NCBI RefSeq assembly: GCF_035609205.1
Contig: NZ_CP141184.1
Span: 5,215,001 to 5,279,000 of the forward strand
Length of the DNA stretch: 64,000 bases
Source of the DNA: Hymenobacter sp. GOD-10R
GTDB lineage: Bacteria; Bacteroidota; Bacteroidia; Cytophagales; Hymenobacteraceae
Direction of reading: 5' to 3'
The notes beneath the pieces are model-generated. The model searched no databases. It worked only from the letters and a program-made list of their open reading frames with translations, and had not been told where the DNA came from. Position numbers and translations under genes: made by a program. Shown piece after piece: positions 26,758 through 36,105 of the stretch. Positions within the stretch are counted from its first letter, which is position 1. Every line of letters begins with the position of its first letter.

Positions 26758-27324
26758 TTATTTCGTTTTCTCAAACACCATTGCATCTGAGTCCATGCAG
26801 TAACGCTGGCCCGTGGGCTTGGGGCCGTCGTCGAACACGTGACCTAGGTGACCACCACACTTGGCGCACACAATCTCGTCGCGGCTCATGCCGAGCGTAT
26901 TATCAGCCGTCACTTTTAGACTGGCGTTGGTGGCTGGGGCCCAGAAGCTAGGCCAACCGGTGCCTGACTCAAACTTGGTATCAGAAGAAAACAGCAAGTT
27001 GTGGTCGGCGGCACAATAGTAGTTGCCCTTCTGGTGGTTGTCGAAATACTTGTTCGAAAACGCACGCTCAGTGCCTTGCTCGCGCAAGATGTAATACTGC
27101 GCCGGGGTAAGCTGCTTGCGCCATTCAGCGTCCGTTTTGCGCACCGGAAACTCATCGGGCTTGTGCGTAACAACTTGTGGCTTGGGGTACGCACCTGCCG
27201 AGGCAGTAGGCTTAGTGGCGGCCTGCGGTTTGGCCACGGCTACTTCGGTCCGCTTCTGGGAGCAGGCTGAATTCAGCGTTAGCACTGAAAGCGCCAAAAT
27301 CAGAAAAGAAGAATGCACAGACAT
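26758..27324 (-). CDS. msrB: Peptide-methionine (R)-S-oxide reductase, predicted lipoprotein
   Basis: The 188-residue product carries a lipoprotein signal (LSVLTLNSAC) and a SelR/MsrB domain from about 65: RKTDAEWRKQLTPAQYYILR, SGTGWPSFWAP, CAKCGGHLGHVFDDGP and the catalytic Cys in QRYCMDS. It reduces methionine-R-sulfoxide, here in the periplasm or on a membrane surface. Of the two structural zinc CxxC pairs, the second (CAKC) is intact but the first reads CAAD, so one ligand is lost. A zinc-free or altered metal site is likely. Confidence 0.92.
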   Translation of the reverse strand: MSVHSSFLILALSVLTLNSACSQKRTEVAVAKPQAATKPTASAGAYPKPQVVTHKPDEFPVRKTDAEWRKQLTPAQYYILREQGTERAFSNKYFDNHQKGNYYCAADHNLLFSSDTKFESGTGWPSFWAPATNASLKVTADNTLGMSRDEIVCAKCGGHLGHVFDDGPKPTGQRYCMDSDAMVFEKTK

Positions 27325-27488
27325 GTATGTATAAAGAAATGAGGGAAAAAGCCGAACTAGCTAGCCTAGTTCTACTGTTTACTCAACATACGCAGTGCAG
27401 CTTCTGTTCGGTTGGCGCACCAATAGAGGATTTATGATTGCTTAATCTTTAACAATTGATTTACACGGGTTTTCCCGCCTTTATTGCG

Positions 27489-27496
27489 TACCTTTG
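27489..27496 (+). promoter_or_regulatory. Probable -7 element of the typA promoter
   Basis: TACCTTTG (TAnnTTTG) 19 bases before the typA ATG; no clear -33 TTTG at the right distance. Confidence 0.5.
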
Positions 27497-27515
27497 CGCC
27501 CGCAAAACTCTTTGT

Positions 27516-29324
27516 ATGCAGAACATTCGGAATATAGCCATCATTGCCCACGTTGACCACGGCAAGACCACGCTCGTGGACAAGATCATCCATGCCTCAA
27601 AGCTTTTCGACGAGCACCAGCATTTTGATGATCTTATCCTCGACAACAACGACCTGGAGCGTGAGCGTGGCATTACTATCGTCAGCAAAAACGTATCAGT
27701 CCGTTATAAGGACGTAAAAATCAACATCATCGACACCCCTGGTCACGCCGACTTTGGTGGTGAGGTGGAACGCGTACTGAAGATGGCCGACGGCGTGCTC
27801 CTGCTCGTCGATGCCTTCGAAGGCGCCATGCCCCAGACGCGTTTCGTGCTGGGCAAAGCCATTGACCTAGGTCTGAAGCCTATCGTGGTAGTGAACAAGG
27901 TGGACAAGGAAAACTGCCGTCCTGATGAGGTGCACGAGCAGGTATTTGACCTGATGTTCAATCTAGGTGCTTCGGAAGATCAGTTGGACTTCGTGACCCT
28001 ATACGGTTCTTCGAAGCAAGGTTGGATGAGCACCGACTGGAAAGTAAAGACTGACAGTATCGTTCCGCTGTTGGATGCTGTTGTAGCTTCTATCCCACCA
28101 GCTCCTACCTTGGAAGGCACGCCACAAATGCAGGTGACGTCGCTCGACTACTCGTCGTTCGTTGGTCGTATTGCCATTGGTCGTGTGCACCGCGGTACAC
28201 TGCGTGAAGGCGCTAATATGAGCCTAATGAAGGCTGATGGCAGCGTCAAGAAGGTAAAGATCAAAGACCTGCAAGTTTTTGAAGGTCTTGGCAAAGTGAA
28301 GGTAGCCGAAGTTAGCTCGGGCGAAATCTGCGCTGTAACGGGTATCGAAGGTTTCGACATTGGCGACACCATCGCCGACGCCGACAACCCAGAGGCACTG
28401 ACGCGCATCAGCATCGACGAGCCGACGATGAACATGTTGTTCACCATCAACAACTCGCCGTTCTTTGGTAAAGAAGGTAAGTTCGTGACTTCGCGTCACT
28501 TGCGCGACCGTCTGTTCAAAGAAACCGAGAAGAACCTAGCTTTGCGCGTTAAGGAAACCGACAAAGAAGATACATTCTTGGTGTACGGCCGGGGTATTCT
28601 TCACTTGTCAGTTCTCATCGAGACAATGCGTCGCGAAGGCTTCGAATTGCAGGTAGGTCAGCCACAAGTTCTCTTCAAAGAAGATGATAACGGCAACCGC
28701 TTGGAGCCTGTTGAGCACTTGGTAGTTGACGTACCGGAGGAAACTGCTGGTAAGGTTATCGAACTGGTGACCATGCGCAAAGGTGAGTTGACCATCATGG
28801 AGCCGAAAGGCGACTTGCAGCACCTAGAGTTCAACATTCCTTCCCGTGGTCTGATCGGTCTGCGTAACAACGTGCTGACGGCTACAGCTGGCGAGGCCAT
28901 CATGAACCACCGCTTCTCGGCTTACGAGCCGTACAAAGGTGTAATTCCTGGCCGTATCTCTGGTTCGCTGATTTCGATGGATACGGGCCCCGGCACCGCA
29001 TACACCATCGACAAGATGCAGGACCGCGGCGAGTTCTTCGTTGATCCAGGCGAAGAAGTATACGCTGGCCAAGTTATCGGTGAGCACACTCGCCCCAACG
29101 ACTTGACCATCAACATTCAGAAAGGCAAGAAGCTCACGAACATGCGTGCTTCGGGCTCGGATGAAAACGTGAAGATCGTGCCGAAGCGTCAGTTCTCACT
29201 GGAGGAAGCCATGGAATACATCCAGAAGGATGAGTACCTGGAAGTAACCCCGAAATCGGTGCGGATGCGTAAGATTCTGCTCGACGAAAACGAGCGTCTG
29301 CGCTCAGCGAAGAAAGTAGACTAG
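27516..29324 (+). CDS. typA: Translational GTPase TypA/BipA
   Basis: The 602-residue GTPase has G1 HVDHGKTTLVDKI, the switch region with RERGITI, G3 DTPGHADFGGEV and G4 VVNKVDK, followed by EF-G-like domains and a C-terminal TypA domain (PSRGLIGLRNNVLT, then KKLTNMRASGSDENVKIVPK). BipA binds the ribosome and assists large-subunit assembly and stress adaptation. The frame extends 20 codons upstream but those overlap the promoter; ATG 27516 gives the canonical MQNIRNIAIIAHVDHG start. Confidence 0.97.
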   Translation: MQNIRNIAIIAHVDHGKTTLVDKIIHASKLFDEHQHFDDLILDNNDLERERGITIVSKNVSVRYKDVKINIIDTPGHADFGGEVERVLKMADGVLLLVDAFEGAMPQTRFVLGKAIDLGLKPIVVVNKVDKENCRPDEVHEQVFDLMFNLGASEDQLDFVTLYGSSKQGWMSTDWKVKTDSIVPLLDAVVASIPPAPTLEGTPQMQVTSLDYSSFVGRIAIGRVHRGTLREGANMSLMKADGSVKKVKIKDLQVFEGLGKVKVAEVSSGEICAVTGIEGFDIGDTIADADNPEALTRISIDEPTMNMLFTINNSPFFGKEGKFVTSRHLRDRLFKETEKNLALRVKETDKEDTFLVYGRGILHLSVLIETMRREGFELQVGQPQVLFKEDDNGNRLEPVEHLVVDVPEETAGKVIELVTMRKGELTIMEPKGDLQHLEFNIPSRGLIGLRNNVLTATAGEAIMNHRFSAYEPYKGVIPGRISGSLISMDTGPGTAYTIDKMQDRGEFFVDPGEEVYAGQVIGEHTRPNDLTINIQKGKKLTNMRASGSDENVKIVPKRQFSLEEAMEYIQKDEYLEVTPKSVRMRKILLDENERLRSAKKVD

Positions 29325-29340
29325 TCTTCGTAGCTAAGTC

Positions 29341-29385
29341 ACAAACAAAAGAGGCGCAACCAGTGGTTGCGCCTCTTTTGTTTGT
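29341..29385. terminator. Bidirectional terminator between typA and cydB
   Basis: Two 22-base arms (29341-29362 and 29364-29385) are exact reverse complements around one base, so the effective loop is 3-5 bases. GC-rich core gaggcgcaacca with flanking A/T tracts gives a terminator on both strands. Confidence 0.9.
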
Positions 29386-29400
29386 AGTGGTGCCGCACTG

Positions 29401-30429
29401 TTACGCACTGGCTGCTTCTGAATGTTCTTTTGCTTCGTGTTGGAAGCTGTAGTAGAGATAAAACAAAGCCGGCAGAATAAGTACACTGCCTAACAGGAGT
29501 GCCCAACCTAGCGCGTTCATTGTGGCAGCAGGCGCCTGGTCTTTTAGTAGAGAAAGATTAGGTGCATTCTTTAAAACAACGAAATCGGGGAAGTGCCGGT
29601 AGCCAATAGCTAGCAGAATCATCGTCACTTGAAAACCGGCCAAGATGCGTGGTAACACGGTTTTCTCCTTGCTCACCGCGTACGCCATGGCGCCCAGCGA
29701 AATAGTAGCTAGCACCACCGCTCCCGTTCCAACTACGTTCCCGAAAACCCACTGCCAGAGCGGAATGTCTTCTACTTTGGCCGCCAGAAATACGCAGCCG
29801 CCAGCAGCAAACGCAATAACCGTCATCAATTGAGTTTTGCGGATGAAGTACCGCTTATCCGTTTCATTCTCGGCCTCACCGATGCTGTAAACGCTAGCTA
29901 GGTAGCCACAGAGCGCCACTGTAAACACGCCCACACCGACAGCAAACCAGTGCAGCCAACTGAATACATAAGCACTTAAAAAATTGGGAGCCGCGGGGTC
30001 GACGTAGCCGGCCAATACGCTGGCGGCAATAACCCCCAGGAAAAACGGCGTGATGGCGCTGGAAAGCACGAAAATGCGGTTGTATACCATCTGCATTTGA
30101 TCTTTCACCGCATCGTAGTGCCGGAACACGAAAGCGGTGCCGCGTGCAATGATGCCAAGCAACATAATCAGCAGCGGAATATGCAAGCTAACCGACATGA
30201 CGCTATAGATGCGTGGAAAGCCCACGAACAGAATAACCACGGCAATAATGAGCCACATGTGATTAGCTTCCCAGATCGGCCCAATAGCGTGCGACATGGT
30301 CTGGCGGGCGGTACGACGGTTCTTGCCACTCGTGAACAGCTCCATGATACCTGCTCCAAAATCAGCGCCCCCAAGTAGAAGATACAGCCAAATGGCCGCG
30401 CACAGAAAAACGATAACAACGTAGGACAT
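29401..30429 (-). CDS. cydB: Cytochrome bd oxidase subunit II
   Basis: The 342-residue product has eight or nine membrane helices and CydB signatures: LLGGADFGAGIMELF near 20 and HAIGPIWEANHMWLI near 47. With CydA it forms the bd-type quinol oxidase, which reduces O2 at high affinity without proton pumping. It starts 9 bases after the cydA stop, so the pair is one operon. No CydX-like small subunit is visible after it. Confidence 0.94.
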   Translation of the reverse strand: MSYVVIVFLCAAIWLYLLLGGADFGAGIMELFTSGKNRRTARQTMSHAIGPIWEANHMWLIIAVVILFVGFPRIYSVMSVSLHIPLLIMLLGIIARGTAFVFRHYDAVKDQMQMVYNRIFVLSSAITPFFLGVIAASVLAGYVDPAAPNFLSAYVFSWLHWFAVGVGVFTVALCGYLASVYSIGEAENETDKRYFIRKTQLMTVIAFAAGGCVFLAAKVEDIPLWQWVFGNVVGTGAVVLATISLGAMAYAVSKEKTVLPRILAGFQVTMILLAIGYRHFPDFVVLKNAPNLSLLKDQAPAATMNALGWALLLGSVLILPALFYLYYSFQHEAKEHSEAASA

Positions 30430-30438
30430 GGCTGAAAG

Positions 30439-31770
30439 CTAGGCAGCGGCTAAGTGTTGAGCAGGGCGGTCGTAGAGTTCAGGCACCATCTTAATTTGCC
30501 GGTATAGTAAGAAGACCACAATCAGGCTCAGGGATATATATACGGCCGTAAATAGGTAAAACGAGTACGCAATACCAGGCATGGGCGTCACAGCGTCGGC
30601 GGTGCGCATGACGCCGTACATGATCCAGGGTTGCCGACCTACTTCCGTCACCGTCCAGCCAGCTTCCACGGCAATAAAGCCAGCGGGAATAGCGGCTACA
30701 AAGAGCTTCAAAAACCAGTCTGTGCGTAGCCACTGCTTCTTGCGCCACGAAGCCCAGAAATAGAGTACCGACAGCGCCATCATGAACATACCTAGCCCCA
30801 CCATCAGCTGAAAAGCTAGGTGCGGCACCATCACCGGCGGGCGGTTCTTGGCCGGAATTTGGTCGAGGCCAGTAACTTCTTGCTTGAAGTTACCGTGCGC
30901 CAAAAAGCTCAGCATGCCCGGAATCTTAATGGCATAATCGACGCGCTGCTTGTCTTCATTGGGCAACCCACCTAGCACAAGCGACGCCGCCTTTTCGGTG
31001 TGAAAGTGCGCCTCCATGGCAGCTAGCTTCGCGGGCTGGCGCTTGGCCACGTCTTTCGCCGAGAAGTCACCACTGAGCGGCTGGAGCACTGCCGCGATAG
31101 TAGCAAAGAATGCTGCAATACGAAAGGCGTGCATGTGAAAGCGCACATTCTTGCGCTTCAAAATCATGAGGGCGTGCACGCCGGCCACGGCAAAACCAGT
31201 GGCCGCAAATGCCGCCAGCGACATGTGAATGGCCTGAGACAGCCACGCATCGTTGAACATAGCCCGCATTGGGTCGATGTTCAAGTACTTGCCATCAACG
31301 AAGTCGAAGCCGGCGGGGCTGTTCATCCAAGCATTGGCGGCAACTACCAGAACGCCAGAAGCAAGACCGCTAATGCCCACGACAACTCCCGTAAACCAAT
31401 GAAACCAAGGGTTAAACCGATTCCAGCCGTATAAGAAGAAACCTAGGGCAATAGCCTCAATAAAAAAGGCGGTGCCTTCCAGCGAAAACGGCATGCCGAA
31501 GATCGGACCGGCGTGTTCCATGAAACGTGGCCACAGCAGACCTAGCTCAAACGACAACACCGTCCCTGATACCGCACCAGTAGCAAAGAAAATCGCCACG
31601 CCTTTACTCCAGGCTTTTGTGAGGTTCTTGTAGGATTCGTCGCCGTGGCGTAGCCACTGAAAATGTGACACCGCCATGAAGAAAGGCATCACCATTCCGA
31701 TACACGAGAAGATGATGTGGAAGCCCAGCGACAACGCCATTTGCGAGCGGGCAGCAAGAAAATCGTCCAT
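30439..31770 (-). CDS. cydA: Cytochrome bd oxidase subunit I
   Basis: The 443-residue product has the family start MDDFLAARSQMALSLGFH with the heme ligand His near 18, further helices with SQAIHMSLAAFAATGF (heme b558 His region), and the GRQPWIMYGVMRTADAVTP stretch near 375. It is about 80 residues shorter than E. coli CydA, consistent with a short Q-loop. ATG 31770 is preferred to GTG 31782. It precedes cydB with 9 bases between them. Confidence 0.94.
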   Translation of the reverse strand: MDDFLAARSQMALSLGFHIIFSCIGMVMPFFMAVSHFQWLRHGDESYKNLTKAWSKGVAIFFATGAVSGTVLSFELGLLWPRFMEHAGPIFGMPFSLEGTAFFIEAIALGFFLYGWNRFNPWFHWFTGVVVGISGLASGVLVVAANAWMNSPAGFDFVDGKYLNIDPMRAMFNDAWLSQAIHMSLAAFAATGFAVAGVHALMILKRKNVRFHMHAFRIAAFFATIAAVLQPLSGDFSAKDVAKRQPAKLAAMEAHFHTEKAASLVLGGLPNEDKQRVDYAIKIPGMLSFLAHGNFKQEVTGLDQIPAKNRPPVMVPHLAFQLMVGLGMFMMALSVLYFWASWRKKQWLRTDWFLKLFVAAIPAGFIAVEAGWTVTEVGRQPWIMYGVMRTADAVTPMPGIAYSFYLFTAVYISLSLIVVFLLYRQIKMVPELYDRPAQHLAAA

Positions 31771-31811
31771 AATATAAGGCACTTAGCACGTGAAGCCATC
31801 CAAGTGATGGC

Positions 31812-31849
31812 AAGCGGGCTGGCATTATCACGACGAGGCTAGCCCGCTT
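31812..31849. other. Hairpin between acylphosphatase gene and cydA
   Basis: A 12-base stem with one mismatch (aagcgggctggc / gctagcccgctt, 14-base loop) in the 178-base gap. It has no T-run. It could be the 3' end of the acylphosphatase transcript or a structured cydA leader. Confidence 0.45.
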
Positions 31850-31948
31850 TAACTACACGACTAAGGTAGGTACCGTTCTCTACGGAGCCTAGCTTTTCTT
31901 GCTGTTTTACAGCAGCTTTTTGCGGGTGCCGTTCCCGGTTGCCTACCA

Positions 31949-32224
31949 CTAGTCACCACGGCGCACCTCAAAATTCTGGTAGCCTTGCACCGCCTCTTCC
32001 TGCACTTCTACCCTATCGACGCGCGCATTAGCAGGCCCTTTCCGACACCAGCTTTCGAAGGCTGCCAATGCTTCGACGGAGCCTTCTGCTTCAATCAGGA
32101 CGGAGCCATCGGGTTCGTTGTGCGCGTAGCCGACGAGCCCGAGCTTCTGCGCCTCCTTCTGACTTGATTGGCGAAAGAAGACGCCTTGTACGCGGCCGTA
32201 AATGTGGTAGGTGCAATGCTTCAT
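31949..32224 (-). CDS. acyP: Acylphosphatase
   Basis: The 91-residue product shows the acylphosphatase signature YGRVQGVFFRQSSQKEA, with the phosphate-binding loop and catalytic Arg, and the catalytic Asn in LVGYAHNEPDGSVLIEAEG. It hydrolyses carboxyl-phosphate bonds of small acyl phosphates. Length is standard. It lies upstream of cydA on the same strand but with a 178-base gap, so cotranscription is unlikely. Confidence 0.93.
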   Translation of the reverse strand: MKHCTYHIYGRVQGVFFRQSSQKEAQKLGLVGYAHNEPDGSVLIEAEGSVEALAAFESWCRKGPANARVDRVEVQEEAVQGYQNFEVRRGD

Positions 32225-32294
32225 TATGCGGGAAAATAGCTTAACTAATCAGCTAGCTAGACGCACAATCTTAGTCGCAGGTTTGTAAAAACGT

Positions 32295-32373
32295 GTCATT
32301 CCGAGCAGCGCGAGGAATTTGGCTGCCCTCTTTTGAATGGCTAACCCAGATTCCTCCCGCTGCTCAAAATGAC
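32295..32373. repeat. REP-like intergenic inverted repeat
   Basis: Arms beginning gtcattccgagcagcgcgag and ending in ctgctcaaaatgac pair imperfectly across a 25-30 base centre (common core GTCATT..GAGCAGCG.GAGGAAT). Design and the terminal GTCAT resemble the elements at 51645 and 56751. It sits 8 bases past the end of the PG-binding protein gene. Confidence 0.7.
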
Positions 32374-32380
32374 AGAAAAG

Positions 32381-33199
32381 CTAGGCTAACGCCTGCACGG
32401 ACACCACATCAATAATGCTCTTTTGGAAGTTGCGGGTGCGGGCAAAAACGCCCGTGCCGTTACTGGAGCCTTGTTGATCAGTATTTCCCTCGATGGTTTC
32501 GAAACAGTCGCCTATTACGCGGCTAATGATGCCGGTATGATGCCAATCCATCGAGTTTTGGGCACTACGTAGCAAGAACACGTCGCCTGGCTTCGCCAAG
32601 CTAGGGCTCTTCCGTACCTCGGTGCTGCGCACCAACGACTTGTTCTGCGCAGCCGACGTGCCCACGGTATCGCAGCTTAGGCTCATGGGCATCAGATCAG
32701 TAAAGCGGCGGTTGCAGGTGGCACTAGCCTGATCCAATACGGTTTGCACGAAGCCCATGCACCATTTATAAGGGGTACCATCGGCGCCGTTGCAGTAGCT
32801 ACGCACCCACGAACCTAGGTTCTGTTGGGCGTCGTATTGCAGCTCGCGCGGATGATTCTGCAAGTGGTTATCGGCATATTTCACTACCAAACTGCGCAAT
32901 CCACTGGCGGCTGGCAGCTGCGTCCCGAATGCTTTTTGCAGCGGCTGCGTCAAGCGGGCAAATAACGCGGCATCAACAACACCGGTTGCGGGCAAACCAA
33001 TGACTTTCTGGAAATTTTTGACTGCCAAAGCCGTAGCATCGCCATATGATCCATCAACGGCAGTAGCAATAGCAGCCTGCGGGTATTGAAACGCGTTGAT
33101 GCACAACCACTCTTGGATCTTTTTTACATCCTGACCTTTTGAGCCCACCTGACACGTCGCCGTGAGTACCAACTCTTTCTTGTATTGAGTCTTAAGCAT
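32381..33199 (-). CDS. Peptidoglycan-binding protein with CHAP-like amidase domain, no signal peptide
   Basis: The 272-residue product has a PG_binding_1 domain at about 15-85 (GSKGQDVKKIQEWL, then DGSYGDATALAVKNFQK) and a CHAP/NlpC-like domain at about 105-270. The likely nucleophile is the Cys of PYKWCMGFVQ near 155, the His lies in DWHHTGIISRV, and the terminal polar residue in ETIEGN. That pairing is typical of cell wall amidases or endolysins. The chosen start MLKTQYKKELVL has no signal peptide, so export would need a specialised route or lysis. ATG 33199 is preferred to an extension of 17 codons. Confidence 0.8.
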   Translation of the reverse strand: MLKTQYKKELVLTATCQVGSKGQDVKKIQEWLCINAFQYPQAAIATAVDGSYGDATALAVKNFQKVIGLPATGVVDAALFARLTQPLQKAFGTQLPAASGLRSLVVKYADNHLQNHPRELQYDAQQNLGSWVRSYCNGADGTPYKWCMGFVQTVLDQASATCNRRFTDLMPMSLSCDTVGTSAAQNKSLVRSTEVRKSPSLAKPGDVFLLRSAQNSMDWHHTGIISRVIGDCFETIEGNTDQQGSSNGTGVFARTRNFQKSIIDVVSVQALA

Positions 33200-33564
33200 A
33201 GCAAAAATCAGTTTACGTATTTGGTAACTCGTGATAACTCGTTCTCGCACCTTGCTAGGGTCACTCCAAGTGCAGGTCAGGGCTTGAACACGCAGATAGT
33301 AGCGGAGGCAAAAAGTAACCTTCCGCCTAGTGGAACTAACCTAGCGCAGATCATCGATAAAAAAGCGAAGACTACATGGGCTGGTGTACGCGCCCAGGTA
33401 TGAACCGCCGAAGCAGTAACATTGACCGGTAAAGTACTCGGCCGACGAATCAGGTTGTAGAGGAGTAGCTAGCTTGCGTGAAGCAAAAATAGTAGATACA
33501 ACGGTACAGCGCCATCACATGAGTATGTGGTAGCCAACCGTTTACAATACTTTCTACGCGCTAC
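33200..33564. other. 365-base intergenic region, nothing identified
   Basis: Only short frames without family resemblance. It must contain the promoter of the PG-binding protein gene, but no TAnnTTTG element is evident on the minus strand, and no clear terminator for the methyltransferase is seen. Confidence 0.5.
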
Positions 33565-34368
33565 CTAGCCACGCTGCCGCACGGCCTCGAAGGTCATAAT
33601 TGCAGTGCAGGTGCTCACGTTGAGCGAGTCGATGTACCCCGCCATCGGTATCTTGATCTGCTCGTCGGCGGCGGCCAGCCACTGGTCGCTCAAGCCGGTA
33701 GCCTCGGTGCCCATCACTATTGCCGACGGCCCCCGAAAGTCCATGTTGGTGTACAAAGCCGTGGCCGCTGGGGTAGTGGCGTAGCTGCGAATACCGTGTT
33801 GACGCAACCAAGCCAGTACTTCTTCGGTGGGCGCGGCAACTACCTGATTGGTAAACACGCACCCGATACTAGCCCGAATCACATTTGGGTTGTACAAGTC
33901 GGTGCGAGGGTCGCAGACGATAACAGCGTTGACGCGGGCAGCATCGGCGGTGCGCAGCACGGCACCTAGGTTGCCGGGCTTTTCCACGGCTTCCAAAATG
34001 AGCAGCAGCGGGTTGGTGGGCAGTTGTAAATCAGCCAAGCGGCGACGTGGTGGCTGCGCAAGCGCTAAGATGCCGTCAGATCCCTCCCGGTAAGCCACTT
34101 TCTCAAAGACGGGCCGCGACACCGAAAACCAGTCAAGCTTAGTGCCCAGCATGGTACCTAGCTCACGCTGCCGGGCATCGTCGGCTAGCTCGGGACAAAC
34201 AAATAGCGCGGTAATTTGCACACCAGCTTGGTGCGCAATGGTCAGCTCACGGTAGCCTTCGATGATGGTAAGATCCTGCGCCCGCCGTTCAGCCGGCTTC
34301 TGCTGAAGCTTCAGCAGGTTCTTGATGCGCGGATTTTGTGGGCTGGTGATGGGGTCGGCGGCAGGCAT
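33565..34368 (-). CDS. TrmH/SpoU-family RNA 2'-O-methyltransferase
   Basis: The 267-residue product has an N-terminal SpoU substrate-binding domain (ITSPQNPRIKNLLKLQQKPA, then TIIEGYRELTIAH) and the SPOUT knot motifs: LEAVEKPGNLGAVLRTADAA near 130, IVMGTEATGLSDQW near 210 and IPMAGYIDSLNVSTCTAIM near 240. Such enzymes methylate ribose 2'-OH in rRNA or tRNA; the exact target is not deducible. ATG 34368 gives the family start; the longer frame adds 29 unlike residues. Confidence 0.9.
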   Translation of the reverse strand: MPAADPITSPQNPRIKNLLKLQQKPAERRAQDLTIIEGYRELTIAHQAGVQITALFVCPELADDARQRELGTMLGTKLDWFSVSRPVFEKVAYREGSDGILALAQPPRRRLADLQLPTNPLLLILEAVEKPGNLGAVLRTADAARVNAVIVCDPRTDLYNPNVIRASIGCVFTNQVVAAPTEEVLAWLRQHGIRSYATTPAATALYTNMDFRGPSAIVMGTEATGLSDQWLAAADEQIKIPMAGYIDSLNVSTCTAIMTFEAVRQRG

Positions 34369-34551
34369 GGGACTACTTGAGGAGACGGGCACCGTTCCGA
34401 ACAAGCTAGCCCGGAACGCGCACCTTCGGCGCGAAGATACGCCTGCCAAGCGCAAGACTGCCCACCGCCAGCCGCATACTTTTTTCGATGCCCTTAGCCG
34501 TACCTTTATCCTGCTGCTTGCTGCGAATAGCTAGCTCCTGCCTACCCAACG

Positions 34552-36039
34552 ATGTACTTAAAGCTTAATACCAAAATCATTCTGGGCTTCAGCATTGCGC
34601 TGAGCATGCTCCTGCTCACCTCGTTAGCCGCGTACTTCAGCATTCAGCAACTATCATCTTCCACGCGCTTGGTGGAGCACACCTACCGGGTACTCCAGCA
34701 CACTTCCGATCTGCGGATGCAAATCCGGGACGCCCAAAGCGGGGTGCGGGGCTACTTGCTTACCAACGACTCCTCTTACCTGCGTCACTCTGAAGGCTAT
34801 CTGCCTACTGCGTTAGCCGATTACGACTCCCTACGCCGCCTTACGGCTGACAACCCAGCCCAACTCCAGCGCTTAGATACCCTGCGCCAGATCATCGACT
34901 ACGAAGCCAAGTTCTTGCAGCATTGGCGGCAGGTAACCCCTTCTGCTGAAGCGGCGAAAGGGCTCCTACTCAGCGACCGCAGCACCCTGGAGCGGCTACG
35001 GAAAATTGTTCTACACATAAGAGCCGACGAAGAATCACTACTGAGTCACCGCAGTGCGCGCCAAAGCTTTTTTGAAATTACAACGCCTATAACCCTCATC
35101 ATATCAGCGGTATTAGCTATCATCATTGTGCTTTGGCTCTTTATCAAAATTTCCAGTGAGCTCAAAGCGAATGCGCGGCTGCAAGTGGAATTGGCCCAGG
35201 TAAACGAAGACACTAAGCGACGCATTCAAATCATTGAAAGCCTGGCGGATAAAGTAGTACAGGGAGACTATACCGTGCGCATCCGGGATAAAGAGCAAGA
35301 CAGCCTAGGCAACCTAGCTACTTCCCTCAACCGCATGACGCAAACGCTCGACAGTGCCTTCGACGCACTCGAAAATCGGAACAAAGAGCTAGATCAATTT
35401 GCCTACGTAGCCTCCCACGACTTGAAAGCGCCCTTACGGGGGGTGATGACCGTGGTGAAATGGATTGAGGATGAACTCCCGCACGAGCTATCGGAGCAAA
35501 TGCGCCAATATCTAGGTATGATGAAAGGCCGACTCGCACGCCTCGAAGATTTGATTAACGGCATTTTGGCATACGCCCGTATTGGCCGCACGCAGCATCA
35601 GCGAGAACAGGTCGACGTGAAGCAGTTGGTAGAAGATATAAGTGAGTTAATCGTGCCTACCGATTTCGTAGTTCACACGCCCACTAACCTTCCCACCTTC
35701 GTCACGGACCGACTCAGCTTAGAGCAGGTCTTCACCAACTTGATGAGCAACGCCGTGAAGTATCATGGCTCGGGGTCTGGCAAGATCACCATCAGCTGCA
35801 CCGAACAGCCAACGCACTATGAGTTTACGGTAGCCGATGATGGACCCGGTATTGCGCCAGAGTACCACGAAAAGATTTTTCTGATCTTTCAGACGCTACG
35901 TGACCGCAACACGGCGGAGAGCACCGGCATCGGGCTGAGTATCGTAAAGAAGATTATTGACGAGCAACAAGGAAGTATTCGAGTTGAATCGGCGCCCGGT
36001 GAAGGCGCAGCCTTTATCTTTACGTGGCCGAAAGAGTAA
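34552..36039 (+). CDS. CHASE3-HAMP sensor histidine kinase
   Basis: The 495-residue product has two membrane helices (about 8-30 and 180-203) bracketing a CHASE3 sensor domain (RDAQSGVRGYLLTNDSSYL). A HAMP segment (about 205-265) and a HisKA domain follow, with the phosphoacceptor His in ASHDLKAPLRG near 290. The ATPase domain has an N box (FTNLMSNAVKYH), G1 (VADDGPGIA) and G2 (STGIGLSIVKKI). It should phosphorylate the response regulator that follows after 66 bases. The ligand of CHASE3 domains is generally unknown. Confidence 0.93.
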   Translation: MYLKLNTKIILGFSIALSMLLLTSLAAYFSIQQLSSSTRLVEHTYRVLQHTSDLRMQIRDAQSGVRGYLLTNDSSYLRHSEGYLPTALADYDSLRRLTADNPAQLQRLDTLRQIIDYEAKFLQHWRQVTPSAEAAKGLLLSDRSTLERLRKIVLHIRADEESLLSHRSARQSFFEITTPITLIISAVLAIIIVLWLFIKISSELKANARLQVELAQVNEDTKRRIQIIESLADKVVQGDYTVRIRDKEQDSLGNLATSLNRMTQTLDSAFDALENRNKELDQFAYVASHDLKAPLRGVMTVVKWIEDELPHELSEQMRQYLGMMKGRLARLEDLINGILAYARIGRTQHQREQVDVKQLVEDISELIVPTDFVVHTPTNLPTFVTDRLSLEQVFTNLMSNAVKYHGSGSGKITISCTEQPTHYEFTVADDGPGIAPEYHEKIFLIFQTLRDRNTAESTGIGLSIVKKIIDEQQGSIRVESAPGEGAAFIFTWPKE

Positions 36040-36105
36040 CTGGGAGCTAGGTAAGGTTGTTCAGGAAATCTTGGTTGCTCTGTTACCCCGTTAGCCCCAC
36101 TCCTC

